A program made the position numbers and the translations under genes. Under the pieces are notes generated by a model. The model did not search any database. It had not been told where the DNA came from and saw only the letters and a list, made by a program, of their open reading frames with translations. Below, piece after piece: positions 1 to 8,816 of a DNA stretch of 64,000 bases (the first letter of the stretch is position 1; each line of letters starts with the position of its first letter). The stretch is from positions 2,232,001 to 2,296,000 of the forward strand of contig NZ_CP041070.1 in NCBI RefSeq assembly GCF_006459125.1, written 5' to 3'. The stretch is from Halarcobacter anaerophilus. Lineage in GTDB: Bacteria; Campylobacterota; Campylobacteria; Campylobacterales; Arcobacteraceae.

Positions 1-611
1 CCAAAACCCACTATTTTTCCGTTAATAGAATAAATAGGGAAAGTGATTCTTTCAATAAATCTTGAATAAAGTCCGTTTTGACCCGTATCTATTACCCCTA
101 ATTCTTTTGCCTCTGCTAGATTAAAATAGTTGTTTTTTAAAAAATTAATCGTATCTTTTGAACTTGGAGCATACCCTATTTCAAATTTTTCTACGGAGAA
201 CTCGGAAATTCCCCTTGAATAGATATACTCTTTTGCAGTTTTATTGGAAACAAAAAGTTTTTGATAAAATTTATTAACCTCTTCAAGAACTCTAAAATCT
301 TGTTTTTTTTGATTTGTATTATCGTAATTAAGCGTTACATTATACATTGAAGCCAATTTTTCAATAGTCTCAGGGTAAGAGAGTTTTTCATGCTCCATTA
401 CAAAACTTATAGCATCACCCCCTGCTCCGCATCCAAAACAGTGGTAAATCTGCTTTTGGGGACTTACTACAAAAGAGGGAGTCTCTTCACCGTGAAAAGG
501 ACAGCAGGCTTTAAAGTTTGCACCGCTTTTTTTAAGCTCGATAAATTGGGAAATTACATCAACAACATCAAGGTGATTTTTAAGGTTTTCAATAGAATCT
601 TTTGTTATCAT
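1..611 (-). CDS. dnaG: DNA primase, N-terminal part (runs off left edge)
   Basis: Makes RNA primers at the replication fork. Only the first ~203 codons are in the window; the gene continues past base 1. The start is an ATG (complement of 609-611) encoding MITKDSIENLKNHLDVVDVI, typical of primases. The N-terminal CHC2 zinc domain is clear: CCPFHGEE near residues 36-43 and HCFGCGAGGDAISF near 57-70, giving zinc ligands C37, H40, C58 and C61. It diverges from the TPR-protein operon that begins at 717. Family assignment is secure; nothing can be said about the missing C-terminal part. Confidence 0.95.
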   Translation of the reverse strand, partial: MITKDSIENLKNHLDVVDVISQFIELKKSGANFKACCPFHGEETPSFVVSPQKQIYHCFGCGAGGDAISFVMEHEKLSYPETIEKLASMYNVTLNYDNTNQKKQDFRVLEEVNKFYQKLFVSNKTAKEYIYSRGISEFSVEKFEIGYAPSSKDTINFLKNNYFNLAEAKELGVIDTGQNGLYSRFIERITFPIYSINGKIVGF

Positions 612-716
612 TTTGGGATTATACCAAATAAATGTAGATAAGTAGTTTAGATTTTTATTTGCTATGTATTTAAATTATGTTATATTATTTTTTCAAATTA
701 AAAAATAAGGTTTTAA

Positions 717-1766
717 TTGGACAGTTTAGTCTTAGAGTATAGAGATCCCCTATTTGGAGTTATTGTTTTTTTTGGTCTCATTTTTATAATTTCCTTTCTT
801 ACCTACTCTTTTTCTTTGTATAAAGAGAAAAGAGCCAGAAAAGATTATAGAAGACTTTTAAGAAGATTTGAGATCGGTAAATTAAAAGAAGAGGATTACG
901 TACATCTTTATAAAACCTATAATCTGCCCTTTGATTCTATTATTCTTTTGGCTTCTACTTTTGTTCATAAAGGAAATTATACCAAAGCAATTTCAGTCTA
1001 TCTGACTTTATTGGAACATGTAACAGACAGAGTAAAAAAAGAAGAATTACTTGAGCTTTTAGGAAGTACTTATTTTAAAAGCGGTTTTATGCAAAGAGCA
1101 AAAGAGATATTTTTAAGAATATTGAAATTCTCACCAAGAAATGAAAAGGCTTTAGACTATCTTCTAATAATAAATGAAAAACTAAAAGATTATCAAAGTG
1201 CAAAAGATAATATTGAGTGTTTAGAAGAGATCGGTGCAGATATTGAGAAAGAAAAAGTTTATATAGAAACTCTTTCTATAATAAACGATCCTCTTGAATC
1301 TTTTGAAAAAAAGAGTGAAAAGCTTTATAAAATATTTCAAACAAATCCGGAAGTTCAAAGATTAGTAGCACAATTTTATCTGCAATTCAACAAAAAATTT
1401 TTTTGGGAACACCTAAATGAATTTGATTTTAAAAAAATGGTTGATTTAATGTGGTACTTAAATTTTGATGATATAGATTTTGATGAAGTAGCAAAAAACG
1501 ATTTTCTAAACGAACTTTATAATGCAAAAGGGTATTTAGACACTTTAAATCACAGTAAAGATTTTGTTTTTGATATTTTAATTGCATTAAATAATCATGA
1601 CCATAAAATTCCTGCAACAATAGACTTTGAATTTATGTGTAATTCATGTAAACAGATTCACCCCATTTATGATTCAAGATGTCCGCACTGTCATGGAATA
1701 TTGACCTTAGAAGTAAAATATAATTTAGTAAAGAGTTTAAATGAAACAAATCAATCTCTACAGTGA
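717..1766 (+). CDS. Membrane-anchored TPR protein with C-terminal zinc ribbon (LapB-like layout)
   Basis: A 349-aa protein with one N-terminal membrane helix (about residues 13-34), a helical TPR-like region (about 75-240) and a C-terminal zinc ribbon with two CxxC pairs (CNSCKQIHP and CPHCHG, about residues 307-328). Helix, TPRs and rubredoxin-like ribbon is the plan of LapB/YciM, which controls LpxC and LPS synthesis in enterobacteria; that function here is only inference. The start is TTG at 717, preceded by AATAAGG at 704-710. The last 26 bases overlap rnhA, so the two are probably translationally coupled and form an operon with rnc and aroC. Confidence 0.75.
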   Translation: MDSLVLEYRDPLFGVIVFFGLIFIISFLTYSFSLYKEKRARKDYRRLLRRFEIGKLKEEDYVHLYKTYNLPFDSIILLASTFVHKGNYTKAISVYLTLLEHVTDRVKKEELLELLGSTYFKSGFMQRAKEIFLRILKFSPRNEKALDYLLIINEKLKDYQSAKDNIECLEEIGADIEKEKVYIETLSIINDPLESFEKKSEKLYKIFQTNPEVQRLVAQFYLQFNKKFFWEHLNEFDFKKMVDLMWYLNFDDIDFDEVAKNDFLNELYNAKGYLDTLNHSKDFVFDILIALNNHDHKIPATIDFEFMCNSCKQIHPIYDSRCPHCHGILTLEVKYNLVKSLNETNQSLQ

Positions 1767-2181
1767 CGGTTCTTCTTTGGGAAATCCGGGTCCAGGAGGC
1801 TGGGGAACAATTTTAGAGTATAAAGGCAAAGAGAGAGAACTTTGCGGCGGCAGGGAAGATACAACCAACAATCAAATGGAGCTTTTGGGCGTTATTGAAG
1901 GATTAAAAGCTTTAAAAGAGCCTTGTGACGTGACGATTATTTCGGATTCTAGTTATGTTGTAAAAGGGATAAACGAGTGGCTTAAAAGCTGGATAAAAAA
2001 CAACTGGAAAACGGCTGCAAAGAAACCTGTGAAAAATGTAGATTTATGGCAAGAGTATGTAAAAGTTTCAAAATCACACAAAATTAATGCATTATGGGTA
2101 AAAGGGCACGACGGACATGAATATAATGAAAGATGTGATATACTAGCCCGGTCATATGCAGAAAAATTAAAAGGAGAATAA
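1741..2181 (+). CDS. rnhA: Ribonuclease HI
   Basis: Cuts the RNA strand of RNA/DNA hybrids. The 146-aa length is normal for the family. Catalytic residues are visible: D9 (LYSDGSS), E47 (NQMELLG), D69 (ISDSSYV) and D133 (RCDILA), with the active-site H123 in KGHDGH. The basic handle [18 protein letters not shown] (about 82-99) is present. The gene begins inside the end of the TPR gene and ends 2 bp before rnc. RNase HII (rnhB) lies at 37.7 kb, so the organism carries both types. Confidence 0.97.
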   Translation: MKQINLYSDGSSLGNPGPGGWGTILEYKGKERELCGGREDTTNNQMELLGVIEGLKALKEPCDVTIISDSSYVVKGINEWLKSWIKNNWKTAAKKPVKNVDLWQEYVKVSKSHKINALWVKGHDGHEYNERCDILARSYAEKLKGE

Positions 2182-2183
2182 AA

Positions 2184-2864
2184 ATGACAGATTACGCAAA
2201 ATTAGAAAAGTGTTTGGATTATCAGTTTAAAAATAAAGATCTGATAATCGAAGCACTTACACATAAAAGTTATAAGAAACCTTATAACAATGAAAGATTG
2301 GAATTCTTAGGAGATGCCGTATTAAATCTGATTGTAGGGGAGTATTTATTTAAAAAATTTCCTAATTCAAATGAAGGAGATCTTTCAAAAATAAGAGCTA
2401 GTTTGGTAAATGAAACAGGTTTTACAAAATTGGCAAACAAAATAAAACTAGGAGAGTATATCTTTATTTCAAATGCAGAAGAGAGAAATAAAGGAAGAAC
2501 AAAAGCTTCAATCCTTTCAGATGCTTTTGAAGCAATTATGGGAGCTGTCTATTTAGAATCAGGACTAGACACACTTAAACCTATAATTTTGAAACTGCTT
2601 GAAAGTTCATACGACAAAATTAATTTGGATGTTCTGTTCAGCGATTATAAAACAGCTTTACAAGAAGTTACCCAGGCTGAATTCGGGACAATACCTGAAT
2701 ATAAAATTGAGGGTTCGTACGGTCCTGATCATAAAAAAGAGTTTGAAGTTTCAATCTGGATTGACGGAAAAACTTACGGAAAAGCAATAGGAAAAAGCAA
2801 AAAACTGGCTCAACAAGCAGTTGCCAAGATTGCAATTGATAAATTAAAAGGGAAAAAGGGATGA
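2184..2864 (+). CDS. rnc: Ribonuclease III
   Basis: Double-strand-specific endoribonuclease for rRNA and mRNA processing. At 226 aa it is full length. The signature [13 protein letters not shown] is at about 36-48, and the second acidic pair is in [16 protein letters not shown] (about 112-127). A double-stranded-RNA-binding domain fills the C-terminus ([10 protein letters not shown]... to [15 protein letters not shown], about 153-222). An AAGGAG site lies just upstream of the ATG. The 3' end overlaps aroC by 4 bp (ATGA), indicating coupled translation. Confidence 0.97.
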   Translation: MTDYAKLEKCLDYQFKNKDLIIEALTHKSYKKPYNNERLEFLGDAVLNLIVGEYLFKKFPNSNEGDLSKIRASLVNETGFTKLANKIKLGEYIFISNAEERNKGRTKASILSDAFEAIMGAVYLESGLDTLKPIILKLLESSYDKINLDVLFSDYKTALQEVTQAEFGTIPEYKIEGSYGPDHKKEFEVSIWIDGKTYGKAIGKSKKLAQQAVAKIAIDKLKGKKG

Positions 2865-3934
2865 ATAGCTTCGGTCAAAAATTTAGATTTACAACTTTTG
2901 GAGAAAGCCACGGAAAAGCTTTAGGCTGTATAGTTGACGGTATTCCGGCAGGACTTAAAATAGATGAAACTTTTATTCAAGAAGAGATGGATAGAAGAAA
3001 ACCCGGGAAAAATGCTTTTGCTACAGCAAGAAGCGAAGGTGACAAAGTTGAAATTCTAAGCGGAGTTTTTGAAGGATTAAGTACGGGAACTCCTATTGCC
3101 ATGGTTATTTTTAATGAAAATCAAAAAAGTAAAGATTATACAAATATAAAAGATCTGTTTAGACCCGGACATGCAGACTTTACCTACTTTCATAAATATG
3201 GAATAAGAGACTACAGAGGCGGAGGAAGAAGCAGTGCTAGAGAGACTGCCGCAAGAGTTGCAGCAGGAGCAATTGCAAAACTTATGTTAAACGAACTTAA
3301 TATAAAAGTTCAGAGCGGGATTTGTGAAATTGACGGAATAAAAGCTAGCAAAGCAGATTTTGAATTTGCAAAAAAATCGGAAATTTTTTCATTAGATAAA
3401 GATAAAGAGGATTTTCAAAAAGAAGCAGTTTTAAATGCTAAAAAAGAGCACAACTCGGTTGGAGGAGTTGCCCTTGTAAATGTAAAAAACTGCCCTATAG
3501 GACTTGGTGAACCGATGTATTTTAAACTTGATTCCCAAATTGCAAATGCAATGATGAGTATAAATGCCGTAAAAGGTGTTGAAATCGGAGACGGTTTTGA
3601 AAGTGCAAGTAAAAAAGGTCTTGAAAATAATGATGAAATAAGAAGTACAGGCTTTAAAACAAATCACAGCGGAGGGATTTTAGGAGGAATTAGTAACGGT
3701 GAAGATATAAACGTAAAAATATATTTCAAACCGACTCCTTCAATTTTCTTAAAACAAGAAACGATAGATATAAACAACAATGAAGTCGATTGTGAACTAA
3801 AAGGAAGACACGATCCTTGCGTAGCAATCAGAGGAAGCGTAGTAGCTGAATCAATGATGGCTTTGGTTCTTGCGGATATGCTTTTACTTAATATGAGTAG
3901 TAAAATTGAAAATATTAAAAAAGTTTACAACTAA
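2861..3934 (+). CDS. aroC: Chorismate synthase
   Basis: Last step of the shikimate pathway: 5-enolpyruvylshikimate-3-phosphate to chorismate, with reduced FMN. The 357-aa protein carries the family signatures [19 protein letters not shown] (about 12-30), [15 protein letters not shown] (about 121-135) and, near the C-terminus, [20 protein letters not shown]. It overlaps rnc by 4 bp and is the last gene of the operon; a strong hairpin terminator follows at 4013-4040. Confidence 0.97.
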   Translation: MNSFGQKFRFTTFGESHGKALGCIVDGIPAGLKIDETFIQEEMDRRKPGKNAFATARSEGDKVEILSGVFEGLSTGTPIAMVIFNENQKSKDYTNIKDLFRPGHADFTYFHKYGIRDYRGGGRSSARETAARVAAGAIAKLMLNELNIKVQSGICEIDGIKASKADFEFAKKSEIFSLDKDKEDFQKEAVLNAKKEHNSVGGVALVNVKNCPIGLGEPMYFKLDSQIANAMMSINAVKGVEIGDGFESASKKGLENNDEIRSTGFKTNHSGGILGGISNGEDINVKIYFKPTPSIFLKQETIDINNNEVDCELKGRHDPCVAIRGSVVAESMMALVLADMLLLNMSSKIENIKKVYN

Positions 3935-4012
3935 AAATATTTTTTACTACTTTTAAAGATTTTTTTCGGGATAATAAAACTTCCTTTACTTTGGTTAAGT
4001 TGAAAGGAATCA

Positions 4013-4040
4013 AGCGAAGCTTTTGCTTCGCTTTTTTTTT
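4013..4040 (+). terminator. Rho-independent terminator after aroC
   Basis: Perfect 8-bp stem (AGCGAAGC at 4013-4020, GCTTCGCT at 4025-4032) with a TTTT loop, followed by an unbroken T-run to 4040. It ends the TPR-rnhA-rnc-aroC operon just before the ribosome binding site of the YnfA-like gene. Confidence 0.9.
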
Positions 4041-4061
4041 AGCTTATTTTAGGAGAGCTGT

Positions 4062-4397
4062 TTGATTTTTGAACTTATAATATACTTTTTGGCTGCCCTT
4101 TTTGAAATATTCGGATGTTATAGCTTTTGGATGGTATTTAAACTTCAAAAATCATATATTTGGCTTATACCAGGTTTTATTTCACTAATACTCTTTGCTT
4201 TTTTACTAACAAAAATAAATCTGGAATTTGCAGGCAGAGCTTACGCCGTATATGGAGGAATTTATATAGTTTCATCTTTAATTTGGCTTTTTATAATAGA
4301 AAAACAAAATTTCAATAAATGGGATATTTTAGGCTCTATTATAGTTTTTATAGGCATTACAATAATTTTATTAGGAAATAAAGGTTTTAGGTTTTAA
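4062..4397 (+). CDS. YnfA/UPF0060-family small membrane protein
   Basis: A 111-aa protein with four predicted transmembrane helices and the features of the UPF0060 (YnfA) family, distantly related to small multidrug-resistance proteins: an early ALFEIFGCYSFWM segment and the central GRAYAVYGGIYIVSSLIW motif. Function in the cell is not settled. The start is TTG (TTGATTTTTGAAC) with AGGAG at 4051-4055. It is a single gene between the aroC terminator and the convergent AraC regulator. Confidence 0.85.
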   Translation: MIFELIIYFLAALFEIFGCYSFWMVFKLQKSYIWLIPGFISLILFAFLLTKINLEFAGRAYAVYGGIYIVSSLIWLFIIEKQNFNKWDILGSIIVFIGITIILLGNKGFRF

Positions 4398-4411
4398 AAC
4401 TTTAAAAAAAT

Positions 4412-5374
4412 CTAATAATAAAACTTTCTGTTTTTAATAATATCTTTAGGTTTTACTCCATAATATTTAACAAAAGCCGTACTTAAATTGTGAGCTTGTT
4501 TATACCCTACTTCGTAAGCTATTTCACTGATATTTAATTCACTGTTTTCTAAAAGTTTTTTTGCTTTTATCATTCTGTTTTCGATTAAAAAATTTCTAGG
4601 AGTAGTATCAAAAAAATTTTTAAACCCGTATTTTAGTTTAAATTCATTTAATTTTATCATTTTGGAAAGTTCCGAGATAGAAGGAGACTCTTTTAAGTTT
4701 GAGCTTAATATCTCTTTTGCTTTATATAAAGCTTTTATATCATAAGAACTAAACTTTACATTTTGCTCTTTTTTATCCTTATTATTCTCAAATAAATCAA
4801 TTAACTCATAAGATAATATCTCTAAAACTTTGCCTTGAACAAATAAAACATCATAAGCGCTGCTACATAAACAATTATAGATTTCAAGGGCACAAACTTT
4901 TGTTTTAAGATCGGTTTTTTTTACCTTTATTGATTGACAAAATTCCTGAGTTTCAATACTTTTGATACTTCGTTTTGCTTTTTCGTTATTTCTAAAAAAC
5001 TCTTTTAAAAACTTCGGTTCAAGATATATCATAATATTTTTTATCTCAGAATCTTTTTTATAAAAAATTTGTCCTTTGTCTTTTGTAATATAATTTACAA
5101 TAGTATGATTTGCAAGAGGGTTTATCCTAAAATCCGATAACTCGCTTATATAAAAGTGGTTTGCGTTAAAACATATATTAATAGTAATTCCACTAAAATC
5201 CGATTCATAGTTTGCCACACTATCTTTATAGATTTTAAAATCATTTTTATATATTTTAATTCCACTGTTTACATTTATCGCTTCACTTTTTATAAAAGCA
5301 CTCTCTTTGGGAAGTTTAATTCTGCTATTAGATTTTACGGTATTAAAAATACTCTCTTTTATACCTGTTGACAA
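4412..5374 (-). CDS. AraC-family transcriptional regulator (PchR-like)
   Basis: The C-terminal ~100 residues form the double helix-turn-helix of AraC regulators (SISELSKMIKLNEFKLKYGF, then ELNISEIAYEVGYKQAHNLS). The N-terminal half resembles PchR-type regulators that sense ferri-siderophores. The open frame extends to 5632 but would run into the divergent receptor gene. I chose TTG at 5374 because an AGGAG lies 5 nt upstream, giving 320 aa (normal for the family) and leaving a free 106-bp promoter region. It probably activates the divergent operon at 5481-11605 when the substrate is present. The family is certain, the start is inferred. Confidence 0.85.
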   Translation of the reverse strand: MSTGIKESIFNTVKSNSRIKLPKESAFIKSEAINVNSGIKIYKNDFKIYKDSVANYESDFSGITINICFNANHFYISELSDFRINPLANHTIVNYITKDKGQIFYKKDSEIKNIMIYLEPKFLKEFFRNNEKAKRSIKSIETQEFCQSIKVKKTDLKTKVCALEIYNCLCSSAYDVLFVQGKVLEILSYELIDLFENNKDKKEQNVKFSSYDIKALYKAKEILSSNLKESPSISELSKMIKLNEFKLKYGFKNFFDTTPRNFLIENRMIKAKKLLENSELNISEIAYEVGYKQAHNLSTAFVKYYGVKPKDIIKNRKFYY

Positions 5375-5410
5375 AAATACTCCTAAGGTAATTTTTAATT
5401 CTTTTTTAGT

Positions 5411-5441
5411 AATTTCAATATTGATTTTGATTATTGAAATT
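5411..5441. promoter_or_regulatory. Inverted repeat in the divergent AraC/receptor promoter region
   Basis: AATTTCAATA (5411-5420) and its exact reverse complement TATTGAAATT (5432-5441) are separated by 11 bp. It sits between the AraC regulator (start 5374) and the receptor (start 5481). It is a candidate operator for the AraC protein or Fur. The spacer contains a Fur-like 15-mer, but only 10 of 14 positions match, so Fur control is doubtful here. Confidence 0.5.
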
Positions 5442-5480
5442 TGTATTATACACAAAAAACTTAAATAGGAGTTAAATGGT

Positions 5481-7589
5481 ATGAATAAGACAAAACGATT
5501 AATGTTCTCTTTTATAGCTAGTTCTTTATTAGTTAGTTGTGTAAATGCAGAGAAAATAAGTAACACTAAAAAAATAGAGGAAGTTACCGTTACGGCACAA
5601 AGAACGGAACAATCTTTAAGTACAGTAAGCAAAAGTGTTTCAGTAATTGAAAATGAAACAATACAAAGAAGACAAAGTGTAAATCTACCTCAACTTATGA
5701 ATGAAGAAGTAGGAGTCTCTTTTGCTCCTGACGGTATGCAATCAGGACAAGTAGTAATAAGAGGATTTAGTACTCAAAACTTTAGGGCTCCATTATTTGT
5801 AAACGGAGATAGATTTAGAGGAAGAAATACTTTAGAATATATGCTTTTAGATCCAAATCAAGTAGAAAGAGTAGAGATAATAAGAGGTCCGGCTTCTTCT
5901 TTATATGGAACCGACTCATTTGGCGGGGTTATAAACGTAATAACAAAAAGAGCAACAGGGGACGTAACTGCACCTTTTCATATGACAGACTCATATTATA
6001 ATGTAGAGTATCAAAGTGTAAATGACGGCTTGGCACATAGATTACAATTAGGAGGAATAGGTAACGGTTTTGATGTTCTTTTAGGCTTAAATTACAGGGA
6101 TGCAAATAATTATGAATCAGGTGACGGAATAATCCCCAACTCTGATTATAGATCAAAAGGATATGATGCAAGAATCGGTTATACGATTGCTCCTAATCAC
6201 AGAGTTGAATTTATAAGCAAATATACAACAGTTACAAGAGGAAGAGCAGGAGGTCAATTTGCAGCACCTGGAGCCGGTAATGCAAAAGGAGAATTGCAAA
6301 GAGTACAAAGAGAAGAGCCTATGAAAGAGCAGTATAACTCTTTTAGGTATGAAGGTGAGATTCCCTCTTTAGGTTTAGACTCTTTTGAAGCTTCTCTTTA
6401 CAGAAGAGAGTTAAATACTCATGTAAGTGTTATTCCAAATCTAAATAATCCTTCCGTTTATGTTGATTCATACGTAAACGGACCTACAGTTTACGGAGGT
6501 AAATTCATAGGTGTTCACGGAAAACATAAAAAAGCTCTAACCTCAACTTATGGAATGGATTGGTACTTTGAAGACAGAGACAGTAGCGAACAAAGTACAA
6601 AAGGAGCACCTAGAGTTAAATCTTCTCCTCAGTCAGAACAGTTAAACATAGGTGCTTTTATGTTGCATGAATATACTTTTGATAATGATGCAATTTTAAG
6701 CGGAAGTTTAAGATACGACTATGTAAAAACAAGTCTGGATACAGGTTATATAACCGACTCTACTACAAAAGAACTTTTTAATAAAGCAGGAGATACCACA
6801 AACTATAAAGCAACCGGAGGTTTGGGATTGATTTATCCTCTTTGGGACAATATAGATTTAAAAGCAAATGTAAATACTTCTTTTAGGGCTCCTTCCACGG
6901 CAGAAGTCTCAGCAGTAGGAACAGGTGTTTACAGTGACTTTAGAGTTCCAAATCCCGATATTAAACCTGAAGAAGGTATTACTTATGAAGTAGGAGCCAG
7001 ATATACAAATGATAATCTAATATCAAATTTAACCTTTTTTACAAGTGATTATGACAATTTAATTACTACAGAAAATATTACGTACAAAGGATTAGCCGCA
7101 AAACAGATTCAAAATATTGGAGAAGCAAGAATCTGGGGGATTGAGTTTGATTTGGATTATGACTTGCCTTATGACTTAAGTTTTAAAACAAACGTAAGTT
7201 ATTTAAAAGGGAAAGATAAAACTACAGATGAACCTCTTGAACAAATTATGCCTTTAAACGGATTTTTAAGTCTGAAATATGAACCTGAATCTTTACGCAA
7301 CTACTATATTGAATTAACTGCACAATGGGCTAAAAAAAGAACAAAAGTAGACAAAACAAGTGAAAGAGAGAGAAGCGGTTATTTTGTTCCCAATATATAT
7401 GCAGGTTTTGATATGGGAAAAGTTAATGCTTTTGATAATGTAAGTTTTAATTTCGGTATTGAAAATATTTTCGACAAAGCTTACTCAATGCCTACGGTTC
7501 CAGAAAATATCGCTTATGATACAAGTAAAACAAACCCTTTGCTGCAACCTGGAAGAAATTTCAAAATTGCCATGAAAATTGATTTTTAG
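5481..7589 (+). CDS. TonB-dependent outer-membrane receptor (iron/heme or siderophore type)
   Basis: A 702-aa receptor. A lipoprotein-like signal region (LLVSCVNAEK) is followed by a TonB box (EEVTVTAQR, about 34-42). The plug domain ends in RGPASSLYGTDSFGGVINVITK-type sequence near 135-155, and a 22-strand-type barrel ends in an aromatic residue (KIAMKIDF). FRAPSTAEV and a following NPDIKPEEG resemble the FRAP and NPNL boxes of heme receptors, although siderophore receptors can carry similar motifs. AGGAG lies at 5467-5471. First gene of a six-gene operon ending at 11605 and divergent from an AraC regulator, which fits substrate-induced uptake. Confidence 0.9.
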   Translation: MNKTKRLMFSFIASSLLVSCVNAEKISNTKKIEEVTVTAQRTEQSLSTVSKSVSVIENETIQRRQSVNLPQLMNEEVGVSFAPDGMQSGQVVIRGFSTQNFRAPLFVNGDRFRGRNTLEYMLLDPNQVERVEIIRGPASSLYGTDSFGGVINVITKRATGDVTAPFHMTDSYYNVEYQSVNDGLAHRLQLGGIGNGFDVLLGLNYRDANNYESGDGIIPNSDYRSKGYDARIGYTIAPNHRVEFISKYTTVTRGRAGGQFAAPGAGNAKGELQRVQREEPMKEQYNSFRYEGEIPSLGLDSFEASLYRRELNTHVSVIPNLNNPSVYVDSYVNGPTVYGGKFIGVHGKHKKALTSTYGMDWYFEDRDSSEQSTKGAPRVKSSPQSEQLNIGAFMLHEYTFDNDAILSGSLRYDYVKTSLDTGYITDSTTKELFNKAGDTTNYKATGGLGLIYPLWDNIDLKANVNTSFRAPSTAEVSAVGTGVYSDFRVPNPDIKPEEGITYEVGARYTNDNLISNLTFFTSDYDNLITTENITYKGLAAKQIQNIGEARIWGIEFDLDYDLPYDLSFKTNVSYLKGKDKTTDEPLEQIMPLNGFLSLKYEPESLRNYYIELTAQWAKKRTKVDKTSERERSGYFVPNIYAGFDMGKVNAFDNVSFNFGIENIFDKAYSMPTVPENIAYDTSKTNPLLQPGRNFKIAMKIDF

Positions 7590-7600
7590 GAGATTAAAAT

Positions 7601-8209
7601 ATGAAAGAAAAAATTTTATTTGTAACTTCTATTCCAAATCAAGCCAAAAGATTTTGGGATAGAAAAGAGTATGAAAATATAGTTGAAGCTATTAGTCAGT
7701 ATGAACTTGAAAATATAGATTTAAAAGAGTACAAAGCAATAATTTTCAGTATGTATATCGATCAATATATTCTTTGCAATATAGGAAATAAATTAAAAGA
7801 ATTTTTAGAAAACGGAAAAAAGATTTTTCTAAACGGACATATAATAAAACCTTTTTTTAAGGAACTTAAGACTTTTATTCCTATGAAAAGACCTACATTA
7901 GAAGAGTTTAAAATAATTAAATTACAAGAACATTTAGTTTATAAAAACATAGATATAGAGAAATTAAATAAAAGAAAAGGTGTAGCAGGATTTTTCTCAA
8001 GAGGAGGAAATCCTGCTCCAAAAGGAGCAGAACATATTATTGCAGTAAAACAAAAAGAAGTAATTGTTGATTGGGAATATAGAATCAATAACGGAAGTTT
8101 ATATGTACATTCAGGAAATGATTTATGGACTTGCATGGAAAAAGAGGAAGATAATTATGCTCTTTTTAACAATATTATAAACTGGATTCAAGGAGACAAA
8201 GATGAATAA
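7601..8209 (+). CDS. Unknown protein, possible glutamine-amidotransferase-like fold (pair member 1)
   Basis: A 202-aa protein without signal peptide, so probably cytosolic. I do not recognise a named family. The alternating strand/helix pattern (KILFVTSIP, AIIFSMYI, LKEFLENGKKIFLNG, SLYVHSGND) suggests a flavodoxin- or class I amidotransferase-like (ThuA-like) fold. It overlaps the next gene by 8 bp. That gene has the same size and a similar internal pattern, so the two may form a heterodimer. Their place between receptor and binding protein suggests handling of the imported ligand in the cytosol. Function unknown. Confidence 0.6.
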   Translation: MKEKILFVTSIPNQAKRFWDRKEYENIVEAISQYELENIDLKEYKAIIFSMYIDQYILCNIGNKLKEFLENGKKIFLNGHIIKPFFKELKTFIPMKRPTLEEFKIIKLQEHLVYKNIDIEKLNKRKGVAGFFSRGGNPAPKGAEHIIAVKQKEVIVDWEYRINNGSLYVHSGNDLWTCMEKEEDNYALFNNIINWIQGDKDE

Positions 8210-8816
8210 TATTGCAGCTTTAAACAGCGGTACGGCTTTTCATATAGTATCTTTAACAAAAGAGCCTTTTAATAAATATTTCAAAAAAGTTTTATATCTG
8301 CCTACTTTAAGTTTTGAAGAGCTTAAAGATATCGATATTTTACTTATTACCTGTTCAAGTATGTATGATCAACTACAAAAGAAAAAAGATATTTTTTACA
8401 AGTTTTTACAAGAAGGAAAAACGTTGGTTGTAATGGGAAGAAATGAGACAAAATATTGGTTAAAAGATATAAAAGAGGTGGAACTTCCTTTTAACTTTTG
8501 GTGGTGGTTAGATGAAAAAAACAGTATAGATTTAGAAGTCGTAAAACCTGAGTATCCTCTATTTAAACATATAAAACTAAAAGATATGTCTTGGCACTAC
8601 CATGGAGGCTTTGAAATTCCTAAAAATGCCTTAAACGTAATAGAGCAGAAGGATAGTAAAAAGAGTGTTTTTTTTGAGTTAGATAATTATTACGGAGGAA
8701 AGCTAATCGTAACTTCCCTTGATCCTTTTTATCATCACGGAAGTTTTTTTATGCCAAATGCCACAAAATTCGGTTTTGGTTTATTAAATTATTTAAAGGA
8801 TTTAAAAATCAAATGA
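8202..8816 (+). CDS. Unknown protein, possible ThuA/amidotransferase-like fold (pair member 2)
   Basis: A 204-aa protein, probably cytosolic. IDILLITCSSMYDQLQ, FLQEGKTLVVMGRNE, SWHYHGGFEIP and a C-terminal YGGKLIVTSLDPFYHHGSFF resemble ThuA-like/class I amidotransferase-like proteins. Several His and Trp residues cluster (FNFWWWLDE, MSWHYHGG, FYHHGSFF). The segment KFLQEGKTLVVMG parallels EFLENGKKIFLNG in the preceding gene, suggesting distant paralogy. It overlaps both neighbours by a few bases within the uptake operon. The role is unknown; release or processing of an imported chelate is one inference. Confidence 0.6.
   Translation: MNNIAALNSGTAFHIVSLTKEPFNKYFKKVLYLPTLSFEELKDIDILLITCSSMYDQLQKKKDIFYKFLQEGKTLVVMGRNETKYWLKDIKEVELPFNFWWWLDEKNSIDLEVVKPEYPLFKHIKLKDMSWHYHGGFEIPKNALNVIEQKDSKKSVFFELDNYYGGKLIVTSLDPFYHHGSFFMPNATKFGFGLLNYLKDLKIK

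Noticed and set aside
390-641. 83-aa open frame on the plus strand
   Set aside because: It is antisense to dnaG, whose zinc motif is read clearly on the minus strand.
5422-5436. Fur box in the AraC/receptor intergenic region
   Set aside because: Only 10 of 14 positions match; the other three Fur-like sites match 12 of 14.
4412-5632. 406-aa version of the AraC regulator
   Set aside because: It would overlap the receptor gene and its promoter; the TTG at 5374 has a good ribosome binding site and gives a normal length.
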